Assembly (NCBI RefSeq): GCF_030413615.1
Contig: NZ_CP129236.1
Span: 3,332,001 to 3,396,000, forward strand
DNA from: Planococcus shixiaomingii
Lineage (GTDB): Bacteria; Bacillota; Bacilli; Bacillales_A; Planococcaceae
Direction of reading: 5' to 3'
Length of the DNA: 64,000 bases
Shown: positions 16,726-23,808 of the stretch, in pieces
How positions within the stretch are numbered: the stretch's first letter is position 1
How the letters are laid out: every line of letters starts with the position of its first letter
Translations under genes and position numbers: made by a program
The notes under the pieces: model-generated
Databases searched by the model: none
What the model was told of the DNA's origin: nothing
The model's input: the letters and a program-made list of their open reading frames with translations, nothing else

Positions 16726-18165
16726 TTAAATCCGGTCTCTTTTGTCGCGATTTACGTCTCGATTGTCACTATTTAAGTCTCTATTATTTGTATCATCATC
16801 AATATCCGCTTCTTCGCGGCGCACAGTTTCATTTACGGTTTCTGTATCTTGAACTTTGCGTTTTCCAACAATGATTTCTTCACTTACGACGTTGGTTTTA
16901 TTGACTTCCACCCGTTCTTCCGTCAATGGAATGTGAATGCTGTCGCCTTCTGCGTAAGGCTCGGCTGAAAGACCTGAACCTCCGCGACTTGCGTCAGTGA
17001 CTTCTTCGTTCACTGGACGCCGCTCGATAACGATTTCTTCGCGCTCAACCGGCACATCGATGGTTTGTTTTTCTTCCACCACGCGTTTGCCGATGTTTAC
17101 TTCGCCTGTCTGCACACGGTCTTTGTCCACTTGCAAACGCTCTTCATGAAGACGAAGCGTTTCTTCGTCTGCGTCCCGGTCCCGATCCAAGCCTCTGCTT
17201 GTGTCTCGGTTTAGATCCGTGCCGCCTTGTCGATCATCTGTCCGGCTTCTGTTTGAGTCGCCGCTAAATCCTGTTCCCACTATGCCGCCATTTGTATCTC
17301 TTGTACCGGTGCGGCCAGAATCAAATGTGCCGCTATCAGTTGTTTTAGAACCTTCGTCTGTTCCAAATGTATCCGTACCGCGGCGATCACGGTCAGTGTC
17401 TGATCCAAACAAACCTGAACTTTGGTTGGTAGTTGTGCGTTCATCGGCACCTTGGCCGCCTGATCCAAACATACCAGTAGAGCTGTCTGAACTAGCACTG
17501 CTATCGCGGTCTCTGTTAGTAGCTGAAAAATCATTTAAGTCCCGGTCCGCTCTTGGCGTATCATTTACTGAACTGCCTGTTCCCAGTCCGAAACCTGTTC
17601 CAGTTTTGTCGCCGACTCCAGCCGTTTCATCATAGTTTGTGTCGGTACGAGAACTTGATGATTCGTCAGTATGCAAAGCTCTGCGGTCTTCGTTGAAATA
17701 AACATCATTTTGATCGTTTGTATCAACCGTCAATCCGTCACGGCCCACTGCACCGCTGTCCGGGTAATGATGCCGTTCATGAGTAGAAGACCCATATGCT
17801 GCACTTCCTGAGGTTCTGGACTCTTGGTCTTCGCCGATGTAATCCCGGTCGACGAACAGTAAGATTTTTCCGTTTTGCACTTCTTGGTAGTACCGGTCCG
17901 CTTCCTGTTCGTCTACGCCCATTCCTGCGAATGCCTGGCGTACAGGCTCATTGCCTGAAAGGAAGCCCATGAATTTGTCTTTCCAGCTGCCTTCAGCTGA
18001 TTTGTAATCCACATCTGTCCGGCCACGCACCATGGAAATCTGGTCTTTATCCCGTGCCATGACATACATATGGTCTTCAGTAGCACCTAGTGCTTTCATT
18101 TCTTCGATTTTTCTTAATACTTCCTGTTCAGTATCGAACGTTCCCATAAACTTATTGTCGGCCAT
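16726..18165 (-). CDS. GSP17M-YsnF-type general stress protein with long low-complexity linker
   Basis: A 479 aa protein of three parts. Residues 1-105 are a general stress protein 17M domain (GTFDTEQEVLRKIEEMKALGATEDHMYVMARD). Residues about 106-335 are a Gly/Ser/Asp/Thr/Arg low-complexity linker with repeats of the type TGTGxGTG and SxxRxxDxD. Residues about 345-479 are a YsnF/DUF2382 domain with LRLHEERLQVDKDRVQTGEV and IHIPLTEERVEVNK. Related bacterial proteins often combine these two domains with a short linker, so the linker length is unusual. The ATG at 18165 has GGAGG 8 nt upstream. A near-perfect sigma-B promoter is upstream. Confidence 0.85.
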   Translation of the reverse strand: MADNKFMGTFDTEQEVLRKIEEMKALGATEDHMYVMARDKDQISMVRGRTDVDYKSAEGSWKDKFMGFLSGNEPVRQAFAGMGVDEQEADRYYQEVQNGKILLFVDRDYIGEDQESRTSGSAAYGSSTHERHHYPDSGAVGRDGLTVDTNDQNDVYFNEDRRALHTDESSSSRTDTNYDETAGVGDKTGTGFGLGTGSSVNDTPRADRDLNDFSATNRDRDSSASSDSSTGMFGSGGQGADERTTTNQSSGLFGSDTDRDRRGTDTFGTDEGSKTTDSGTFDSGRTGTRDTNGGIVGTGFSGDSNRSRTDDRQGGTDLNRDTSRGLDRDRDADEETLRLHEERLQVDKDRVQTGEVNIGKRVVEEKQTIDVPVEREEIVIERRPVNEEVTDASRGGSGLSAEPYAEGDSIHIPLTEERVEVNKTNVVSEEIIVGKRKVQDTETVNETVRREEADIDDDTNNRDLNSDNRDVNRDKRDRI

Positions 18166-18220
18166 TTTTTTTTCCTCCAATTCATTATGTGTATCAACGA
18201 AAATCTTGCTTGCTTTAAAA

Positions 18221-18245
18221 ATACCCATCTGATATTTTCTCAAAC
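18221..18245 (-). promoter_or_regulatory. sigma-B promoter of the GSP17M/YsnF gene
   Basis: Minus strand GTTTGA, 13-nt spacer, GGGTAT; one mismatch in the -35, perfect -10. About 55 nt before the start codon. Confidence 0.82.
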
Positions 18246-18449
18246 ATGCTTATGTTTGGCCGCTCAGCAGAAGCTGGGGGCAGTTGATAAAACTTTTAAT
18301 GCTTTATCCCTTAGCTCTTCCCCATTCGACCACTCCTTTTCAAAAATATCATTCACTCTTCTACTACCCCGTGTAACGGTTGAAAAACACTCCTTCACAG
18401 CAATTCGAACTATTTATTTCATCAAAATCCAAGCAACATTTACCCATAA
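18246..18449. other. gene-free stretch between stress-protein promoter and glsA
   Basis: No convincing gene. A minus-strand reading from a GTG near 18356 gives a 30-residue hydrophilic peptide (NDIFEKEWSNGEELRDKAL...) with no ribosome site; it may be a relic. A terminator hairpin for glsA follows at 18450. Confidence 0.4.
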
Positions 18450-18486
18450 AAAAAAGCCTTCAGGCTGTTAAGACCTAGAGGCTTCT
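18450..18486 (-). terminator. glsA terminator
   Basis: AAGCC-TC-AGG / CCT-GA-GGCTT imperfect hairpin flanked by an A tract (T tract on the minus strand), overlapping the end of the gene-proximal region. Confidence 0.6.
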
Positions 18487-18490
18487 TCAC

Positions 18491-19456
18491 TTAAAATATG
18501 CTTAAATCCCATTCCTTTGAAATCTGCCGCAGCATCATTGTCCCAGCAGCACTGTTTCCTTGAATATCGATTGCCGGTCCGTAAACACCGATGCCCGCAC
18601 CTGCACGGAATTCGTAAGTTTGCGAATGAAGTTTCGGCGGTACTGCAGCCAAAATACCTCCAGACACACCACTTTTCGCCGGAATTCCGACATGTGCCGC
18701 AAAATTGCCGGAAGAGTTGTACATGCCACAAGTAACCATGAGCACTTTCGCCACTTGCGCAATTTCATCCGAAAAATGGTTTACTTTTGTAACCGGATTA
18801 AAACCGTCATAAGCAATAATTAAACCAATCAACGCCAAATCTTTGACACTGATTTTAATGGAGCATTGCCGGATGTAGATATCCAGCGCTTCTTCCACTT
18901 CGATATCGAGAAAGTTCGCTTCTTTCAAATAATAAGCCAACGCTCTGTTGCGGTGGGACGATTTCCATTCCGAATCATATACCTCCCGGTCCATCTCCAG
19001 CGGATGGCCGACCAACCCCTCAAGGAATGACAGCAAATATTCGTATTTTTTCTGGCTTGTCACACCAGGCAAGAGCGCTGAAATGGTAATCGCTCCTGCA
19101 TTGATAAACGGATTGAAGGGTTTATTTGGCCGATGGATTTCAAACGGAATAATGGAATTGAACGCTTCTCCTGTCGGTTCCACATCCACTCGCTCTAACA
19201 CGAATTCCAAGCCGTAATGGCAGCACAGTGCGATAAATGTCATGACTTTCGAAATGCTTTGAAGCGTGAATTCCTTGTCTGTATCGCCAGCACAGTAATA
19301 GTTTCCGTCTTCATCGACCATACAGATTCCAAGCTGGCTCGGGTCTACTTTTCCAAGAGCCGGTATATACTGCGCGGTTGTTCCCAATATAGCATGCCCT
19401 TTGTTTTCTTCCACCCAGGCTTCCAACTGCTGCTGGATTCTCGGATTGTTTTGCAT
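18491..19456 (-). CDS. glsA: glutaminase A
   Basis: Hydrolyses glutamine to glutamate and ammonia in the cytosol. The 321 aa length is near the family norm (about 310). The serine-lysine catalytic motif SISK occurs in EFTLQSISKVMTFIA, with NAGAITIS and the conserved Tyr/Asn-rich CGMYNSSGNFAAHVGIPAKSGVSGGI stretch further on. A GAGGAATTTGC ribosome site precedes the ATG. Function is secure; nitrogen scavenging or ammonia generation under acid stress are known roles of the family. Confidence 0.95.
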   Translation of the reverse strand: MQNNPRIQQQLEAWVEENKGHAILGTTAQYIPALGKVDPSQLGICMVDEDGNYYCAGDTDKEFTLQSISKVMTFIALCCHYGLEFVLERVDVEPTGEAFNSIIPFEIHRPNKPFNPFINAGAITISALLPGVTSQKKYEYLLSFLEGLVGHPLEMDREVYDSEWKSSHRNRALAYYLKEANFLDIEVEEALDIYIRQCSIKISVKDLALIGLIIAYDGFNPVTKVNHFSDEIAQVAKVLMVTCGMYNSSGNFAAHVGIPAKSGVSGGILAAVPPKLHSQTYEFRAGAGIGVYGPAIDIQGNSAAGTMMLRQISKEWDLSIF

Positions 19457-19472
19457 GCAAATTCCTCACTTT

Positions 19473-19507
19473 CAAAAAAACCCCCTTGTCTAAGCAAGGG
19501 GATTTCC
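19473..19507 (-). terminator. mhqD terminator
   Basis: On the minus strand AAATCCCCTTG / CAAGGGGGTTTTTTT hairpin past the mhqD stop. Confidence 0.85.
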
Positions 19508-19511
19508 AGTC

Positions 19512-20114
19512 TTATAAATTAGTGTACCATGCTTTTGCAGCTTCCACTTCAGGCATCGTCAGTTGATGGCCTTGGCTCTCCCAGTGCAGTTTTACTTGGG
19601 CACCAGCATTTTGAAGCAGTTTTTCCAAATCCGTAGACTCCTCAGCCGGGCAGATTGGATCGTTAGTTCCTGCTGCGATGAAGACCGGCGTGCCTGTTAA
19701 ATCGGGAAGTTCCGTTTCGCGATTTGGCACCATCGGATGATGAAGAATAGCGCCTTTCAAAGCGTCAGCATACGTGAACAGCAAATTGGCCGCAATGTTA
19801 GCGCCATTCGAATAACCGATGGCAATTACGTTGCTGCGGTCAAAGCCGTGTTCTTTCGCTGCTTGATCAATAAACTCATAAAGTTCCTTGGTACGGAATT
19901 TCAAATCTTCCATATCAAAAACGCCTTCTGCCAAGCGTTTGAAAAATCGCGGCATGCCATTTTCCAGAACATTTCCACGCACGCTCAACACAGATGCGCT
20001 CGGGTCGATATGCGCTGCTAAAGGAAGCAAATCACGCTCATTCCCTCCTGTACCGTGAAGCATTAAAAACGTCGGGCTTGTTGGTTTCGAACCTTGCTGA
20101 AAAATATGTTCCAT
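19512..20114 (-). CDS. mhqD: MhqD-type carboxylesterase/hydrolase
   Basis: A 200 aa alpha/beta hydrolase of the phospholipase/carboxylesterase group. HGTGGNERDLLPLA forms the oxyanion region, GYSNGANIAA the nucleophile elbow (GXSXG), AGTNDPICP the acid strand, and the late His is in SQGHQLTMPE. The pattern PTFLMLHGTGGNE...NVLENGMPRFFKR matches B. subtilis MhqD, a gene of quinone/electrophile resistance. The upstream MhqR-type operator supports this strongly; MhqR itself is not in the window. A ribosome site GGAGGTTTTATAATA precedes the ATG. Confidence 0.88.
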   Translation of the reverse strand: MEHIFQQGSKPTSPTFLMLHGTGGNERDLLPLAAHIDPSASVLSVRGNVLENGMPRFFKRLAEGVFDMEDLKFRTKELYEFIDQAAKEHGFDRSNVIAIGYSNGANIAANLLFTYADALKGAILHHPMVPNRETELPDLTGTPVFIAAGTNDPICPAEESTDLEKLLQNAGAQVKLHWESQGHQLTMPEVEAAKAWYTNL

Positions 20115-20178
20115 TATTATAAAACCTCCAGTTTAATATAACTATTTTCTATTTTCCCTTTTAAGAAAAAACAAAACT

Positions 20179-20197
20179 TATCTCGAATTCAAGATAA
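20179..20197 (-). promoter_or_regulatory. MhqR operator upstream of mhqD
   Basis: TATCTCGAATTCAAGATAA: inverted repeat TATCT-CGAA-TTC-AAGATA with one mismatch from perfect symmetry, matching the MhqR site known in B. subtilis. It lies about 65 bp before the mhqD start. Confidence 0.8.
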
Positions 20198-20247
20198 TTC
20201 TACCATATTATCTGCTGAAGGAACAAATGATAAGTAATGGTAAAAGG

Positions 20248-20274
20248 AAAACCCGCTTAAATTACTAAGCGGGT
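20248..20274. terminator. left hairpin bracketing repeat element A
   Basis: AACCCGCTTA-AATTAC-TAAGCGGGT hairpin. It differs by two bases (both in the loop region) from the hairpin at 20822-20848 at the other end of the element. Confidence 0.8.
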
Positions 20275-20821
20275 GAGGTTTTAGACAAAAGAATAGTTAA
20301 CTTTCTTACGGAATAAATATACACCTTTTATCGGAACGATATTGGCACCTTCGCTTCAGCCGGACGCTTTTCGCGGGCTCGCGCCGAACTAACTCGGTCC
20401 TTACGTCCTGAGTGGATTTCGACACTTCGTCGCTGCGCTGCCCCGCTGGAGTCGCTGTCTTGCGCCATCTTTTAATCCATCCAGCCACTTGAAAGGAAGC
20501 AATCACCTTGATTCAAGAATGACGCCCAACCGGGCCGGTCACACAGACTCCTGTAGGAGCAGCGCAGCGACTCGAGCGGAAGACCCCGCAGGCAAGACAT
20601 TGGCCGAAGGTCTTGAGGCCAAGTCTTTGCAACGAAGCTAGCGCAGCGATGCAACGCTTTTTCATGTCTCGAAGCTAGCGAAGCGATGCAGAGACAGGAG
20701 CAACAGCCTTTTCAGTGACGAGGAGGCTGAAGCTGAAGCCGAGCCCACGGAAAGCGAAGTGGCCGGCCCGGTTGGGTTTATGCATCCTTATTCAACTATC
20801 CTGCACTTTGTCTACAGTCTC
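20275..20821. repeat. GC-rich dispersed element A with inverted ends
   Basis: About 547 bp, highly structured. The left end TTTAGACAAAAGAATAGTT and the reverse complement of the right end TGTAGACAAAGTGCAGGATAGTT are related inverted termini. The core contains segments such as CGCTTTCCGCGGGCTCG-type and GACGAGGAGGCTGAAG that recur at 33910-34435. It separates hslO from mhqD. No coding capacity is convincing. Similar GC-rich intergenic sequence occurs widely in Bacillaceae genomes by my recollection; the terminator bracketing is what is notable. Confidence 0.85.
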
Positions 20822-20848
20822 AACCCGCTTAGATTGCTAAGCGGGTTG
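20822..20848 (-). terminator. right hairpin of element A, hslO terminator
   Basis: AACCCGCTTA-GATTGC-TAAGCGGGTT just past the hslO stop (minus strand). Near-copy of the hairpin at 20248-20274. Confidence 0.82.
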
Positions 20849-20858
20849 AAAATATTCA

Positions 20859-21740
20859 TTATACTGGAGCATTCAACATTTCTTCCAAATTTTCTTTGGA
20901 AAAATGATAGTTTTCATTGCAGAAATGGCATTGCGCTTCTGCTTTGCCGTCTGTTTCAATCATGTCCTGGATTTCTTCAGAGCCAAGGCTTCGAATTGCA
21001 TTGGAAATCCGTTCTCTTGAGCACTGGCATTGAAATTGAACGGGCATTGTGTCCAGGAAATTGACATTTCCTTCACCAAGTACCGCTTCTAAAATTTCTT
21101 CTGGCGTCAATCCATCACGCACCATGTTGGAAATTGTCGGAATTTCTTTTAGGCGTTCTTCAATGCCGCCGATTACTTCTTCTTCCGTCCCCGGCAACAA
21201 TTGAATGATAAAGCCGCCTGATGCTTGAATCGTATTATCAGGATTGACGATTACCCCTACTCCGACCGATGAAGGAGTTTGTTCAGAGGTAACGATGTAA
21301 TTTGTAAAATCCTCTCCAAGTTCACCCGAAACGATTGGCACTTGTCCGACATAAGGCTGCAGTAACCCAATATCTTTCGACACCGACAAAGTTCCTTCTG
21401 TACCGACAGCTCTTCTGACATCCAACTTGCCTTTGCTATTTAAATCAAAATGCGTTTGCGGATTTGATACGTAACCCCGCACTTCGCCGTTGGCATTGGC
21501 ATCCACTAAAATAGTCCCCAATGGTCCGCCGCCGTTTATTTTGATGGTTAATTTTTCTTTGCCTTTCATCATCGCACCAAGCATGACACTTGCTGTCATC
21601 GAGCGGCCGAGTGCGGCCGAGGCGGTTGGCCATGTGTAATGGCGGCGCTGCGCTTCTCCAACCGTTTCAGTTGTGCGGGCGGCATAAGCACGCACTTGCC
21701 CATCATATGCCAAAGCTTTCACTAAATAATCTTTCTTCAT
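20859..21740 (-). CDS. hslO: Hsp33 redox-regulated chaperone
   Basis: A 293 aa cytosolic holdase activated by oxidation of a zinc centre. The C-terminal zinc ligands are two pairs: FQCQCSRER (CXC) about residue 235 and [10 protein letters not shown] (CXXC) about 30 residues later. The N-terminal domain has [14 protein letters not shown] and [22 protein letters not shown], as in all Hsp33. Length is normal. The upstream ribosome site (AGAAAGAACGTGAAAAT) is weak. It is followed on the minus strand by a hairpin and then element A. Confidence 0.95.
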   Translation of the reverse strand: MKKDYLVKALAYDGQVRAYAARTTETVGEAQRRHYTWPTASAALGRSMTASVMLGAMMKGKEKLTIKINGGGPLGTILVDANANGEVRGYVSNPQTHFDLNSKGKLDVRRAVGTEGTLSVSKDIGLLQPYVGQVPIVSGELGEDFTNYIVTSEQTPSSVGVGVIVNPDNTIQASGGFIIQLLPGTEEEVIGGIEERLKEIPTISNMVRDGLTPEEILEAVLGEGNVNFLDTMPVQFQCQCSRERISNAIRSLGSEEIQDMIETDGKAEAQCHFCNENYHFSKENLEEMLNAPV

Positions 21741-21770
21741 ATTTTCACGTTCTTTCTATATAAAATAAAT

Positions 21771-21992
21771 TCAGTTGGATCGATTTTTTTGTTGGCGCAC
21801 TTTTTCCGGAGTAACATCCGATCCAAGCGGATCCAATACGGTAATATTTGTTACGGTATTTTCTATTTGCCCACGGATTTCCCGCAAATAATCTTCACGC
21901 AAAACTTGCTGCTCCACTTTTTCAGCATTGGTCAAAGAGGTTTCACGCGATTTTTTCGCTAATTCATTTATACGCGTTAAATTGGTAATCAT
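21771..21992 (-). CDS. DUF896 (UPF0291) family protein
   Basis: A 73 aa helical protein: INELAKKSRETSLTNAEKVEQQVLREDYLREIRGQIENTVTNITVLDPLGSDVTPEKV is diagnostic for DUF896, found in B. subtilis as YnzC. Function unknown. A GGCGGGGAAATAA ribosome site precedes the ATG. It follows the Rrf2-type gene on the same strand by 17 nt, so the two are probably cotranscribed. Confidence 0.85.
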   Translation of the reverse strand: MITNLTRINELAKKSRETSLTNAEKVEQQVLREDYLREIRGQIENTVTNITVLDPLGSDVTPEKVRQQKNRSN

Positions 21993-22009
21993 TTATTTCC
22001 CCGCCTTTC

Positions 22010-22492
22010 TTACGCAACCATTTTTTCTTGAACCCATCGCTTCAGATTCTCTGTCTTTGATTGAAAACGCTGTTCCTGCATTTTATAGGCCAGCGATGCA
22101 ATGGTATCTCGTTTCATAACCGACTTCCAAGCATCTTCTGCCTCGCCCATCAAATCAGTCAACAAGCAGCAGTTTTCTTCTTTTTCAAGCTCTAGCATAT
22201 CGCCTAAAATCCCGCTTGAAGAATAAAGCGATTTTTGTCCTTCTATTGCAAGATAGACGTCGTAAACACAAATGTCTTCCGGCCGTTTCGTTAACTTAAA
22301 TCCACCTTTTACTCCAGGAACTGATGTGATTAAATCAGCACTTACCAATTTTCTCAACAACTTTTGAAAATATGTTGGAGATGCACTTAACTGTTGGCTG
22401 ATGGCTTCGCCAGGCAAAACAGCTTTGTCCGGCAGCATATTCAACAGCAATATGGCATAAACCGATTGTTCAACTCCTGTTTTCATATGCAT
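22010..22492 (-). CDS. Rrf2-family transcriptional regulator
   Basis: A 160 aa protein with an N-terminal winged helix (SASPTYFQKLLRKLVSADLITSVPGVKGGFKLTKRPEDI) and a C-terminal domain with a single Cys pair (EENCCLLTDL). It lacks the three-Cys pattern of NsrR or IscR, so it probably senses through thiols or not at all. The two in-frame starts at 22492 and 22486 are equally possible; GGGGGT lies 7 nt upstream of the first. Target genes unknown. Confidence 0.78.
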   Translation of the reverse strand: MHMKTGVEQSVYAILLLNMLPDKAVLPGEAISQQLSASPTYFQKLLRKLVSADLITSVPGVKGGFKLTKRPEDICVYDVYLAIEGQKSLYSSSGILGDMLELEKEENCCLLTDLMGEAEDAWKSVMKRDTIASLAYKMQEQRFQSKTENLKRWVQEKMVA

Positions 22493-22589
22493 CCTTATTA
22501 CCCCCGATAATTACTAACGCGGATAACAATTGTCCGCATTAGCAAATAATAATGGATTGCCGCAGAAAAGTAAACAAATTAAACTCAGA

Positions 22590-22655
22590 CCGTGTGGAAG
22601 TGATCATCGAACTCATAGTTCCGCTCATAAACTCACGATTAGTGATCATAAAAAA
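22590..22655. repeat. 21-bp-period array, TCAT words
   Basis: TCAT(C/A) words at 22604, 22625 and 22646, exactly 21 bp apart, with flanks AGTGA and CCGC as in the other two TCATA arrays. It lies past the chromate transporter terminator (minus strand) and before the Rrf2 gene promoter region. Confidence 0.7.
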
Positions 22656-22680
22656 AACCATCCAAAAAGCGGATGGTTTC
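22650..22680 (-). terminator. terminator of the ggt-chromate operon
   Basis: AAACCATCC / GGATGGTTT hairpin (minus strand reads with a long T tract) overlapping the stop codon of the second chromate transporter gene. Confidence 0.8.
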
Positions 22681-23212
22681 ATATAAAACTGCTAATGGCT
22701 CCATACGCCAAAGCCAATCCGATGACAAACGCCGGATGGATTTTTCTTACCTCAAGCAGCCAGTAACTGACGACAATCAATACAATCGTCTGGATGCTTC
22801 CGACAGCTTCTTTTGACGTCAAAAAGAACTGCAGCGTCATCGCGCCAAGCAAGACCGCAATAACAGGACGAATCAGTTTTGTAATATTTTTAACTTGCAT
22901 CGAGTCTTTGTACTTCATAAGCGTCGCCATCAAGATGAGCATCAGAAAAAGAGAAGGAGCGACAGATGCGAACAAAGCCACAATTGAACCGAGTACCCCG
23001 CCTTCCATATAGCCGATATAACCGGCCATTTTCGTTGCAATCGGTCCCGGCAAAGCATTGCCAAGCGCCAGCACTTCCCCAAATTCCTGTGTGGTCATCC
23101 AACCATAGCGGTCGACTACTTCTTTTTCAACAAGTGGAATTGAAGCCGGTCCACCGCCGTAGCCCAAAACTCCAGGAATGAAAAATGCGAGAAAAATGTA
23201 CCAGTAAATCAC
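22679..23212 (-). CDS. chromate transporter, second half (CHR domain)
   Basis: A 177 aa membrane protein of about five segments, with the CHR family motif FIPGVLGYGGGPASIPLVEKEVV and ALGNALPGPIATKMAGYIGY. It is one of a pair of single-domain CHR proteins that together form a complete transporter. The GTG at 23212 overlaps the TGA of the first half (GTGA), and GAGAGGGGG lies 6 nt upstream, so this start is preferred and the reading is coupled. By family it exports chromate; a sulfate-like anion is also possible. Confidence 0.88.
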   Translation of the reverse strand: MIYWYIFLAFFIPGVLGYGGGPASIPLVEKEVVDRYGWMTTQEFGEVLALGNALPGPIATKMAGYIGYMEGGVLGSIVALFASVAPSLFLMLILMATLMKYKDSMQVKNITKLIRPVIAVLLGAMTLQFFLTSKEAVGSIQTIVLIVVSYWLLEVRKIHPAFVIGLALAYGAISSFI

Positions 23213-23808
23213 ATCGTTCCCCCTCTCTTCTTGAGCGGCACCAAGACAATAATCAGAATTCCGATAATCACAAACGCGGGATGGATATGCAGCACTTCGA
23301 GCATGATGGCAAACATGAGGGTTAGCCAAATTGCACGCATCCAGCCAAGCGATTCTCCGGATTTTTTAAAGAAATCCCAAGTCATCACGGCCAGCATAAC
23401 TCCTACCACCGGCACAACTGCAGCTGACATATTGTTGACCCATTCCACACCCTTGAATTGCTGCAGCGCACCAAGCAAAAGAATCATTAAAAGAACGGTA
23501 GGCACAACCGATGCGAATAAAGCCACCAAGCTTCCGGCAATTCCGTTTACTCGATAGCCGATATATCCTGCCATTTTAGTCGCAATCGGCCCTGGCATTG
23601 TGTTTCCAAGCGCAAGTGTATCCCCAAATTCATCATCGGTCATCCATTTGTATTTTTTCACGGCTTCACGATGAAAGAGCGGGATAGCAGAAGGCCCTCC
23701 TCCAAATCCTAAAATTCCGACACGGAAAAAGGCGGCAAAAATGTCGGCATTTGTTTTCAGGCCCGAAATTCTGCTTCTATCTCCTCGCGCTTTGTCTCCA
23801 CTTACCAA
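23209..23808 (-). CDS. chromate transporter, first half (CHR domain)
   Basis: A 199 aa membrane protein with GILGFGGGPSAIPLFHREAV and ALGNTMPGPIATKMAGYIGY, the same CHR signature as its partner. The start is a TTG that overlaps the stop of the gamma-glutamyltransferase gene (TTTGGTAA), with GGAG about 10 nt upstream. No ATG/GTG start occurs early. The pair resembles bacterial split ChrA. Its place at the end of a peptide/gamma-glutamyl operon is unusual. Confidence 0.85.
   Translation of the reverse strand: MVSGDKARGDRSRISGLKTNADIFAAFFRVGILGFGGGPSAIPLFHREAVKKYKWMTDDEFGDTLALGNTMPGPIATKMAGYIGYRVNGIAGSLVALFASVVPTVLLMILLLGALQQFKGVEWVNNMSAAVVPVVGVMLAVMTWDFFKKSGESLGWMRAIWLTLMFAIMLEVLHIHPAFVIIGILIIVLVPLKKRGGTM

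Noticed and set aside
20306..20654. Short readings inside element A
   Set aside because: They lie in GC-rich inverted-repeat DNA, have no ribosome sites, and are not kept in element B.
23209..23808. Pseudogene or frameshift of a full-length ChrA
   Set aside because: Both halves carry a complete CHR motif and are joined by a clean GTGA overlap, as in known two-gene chromate transporters.
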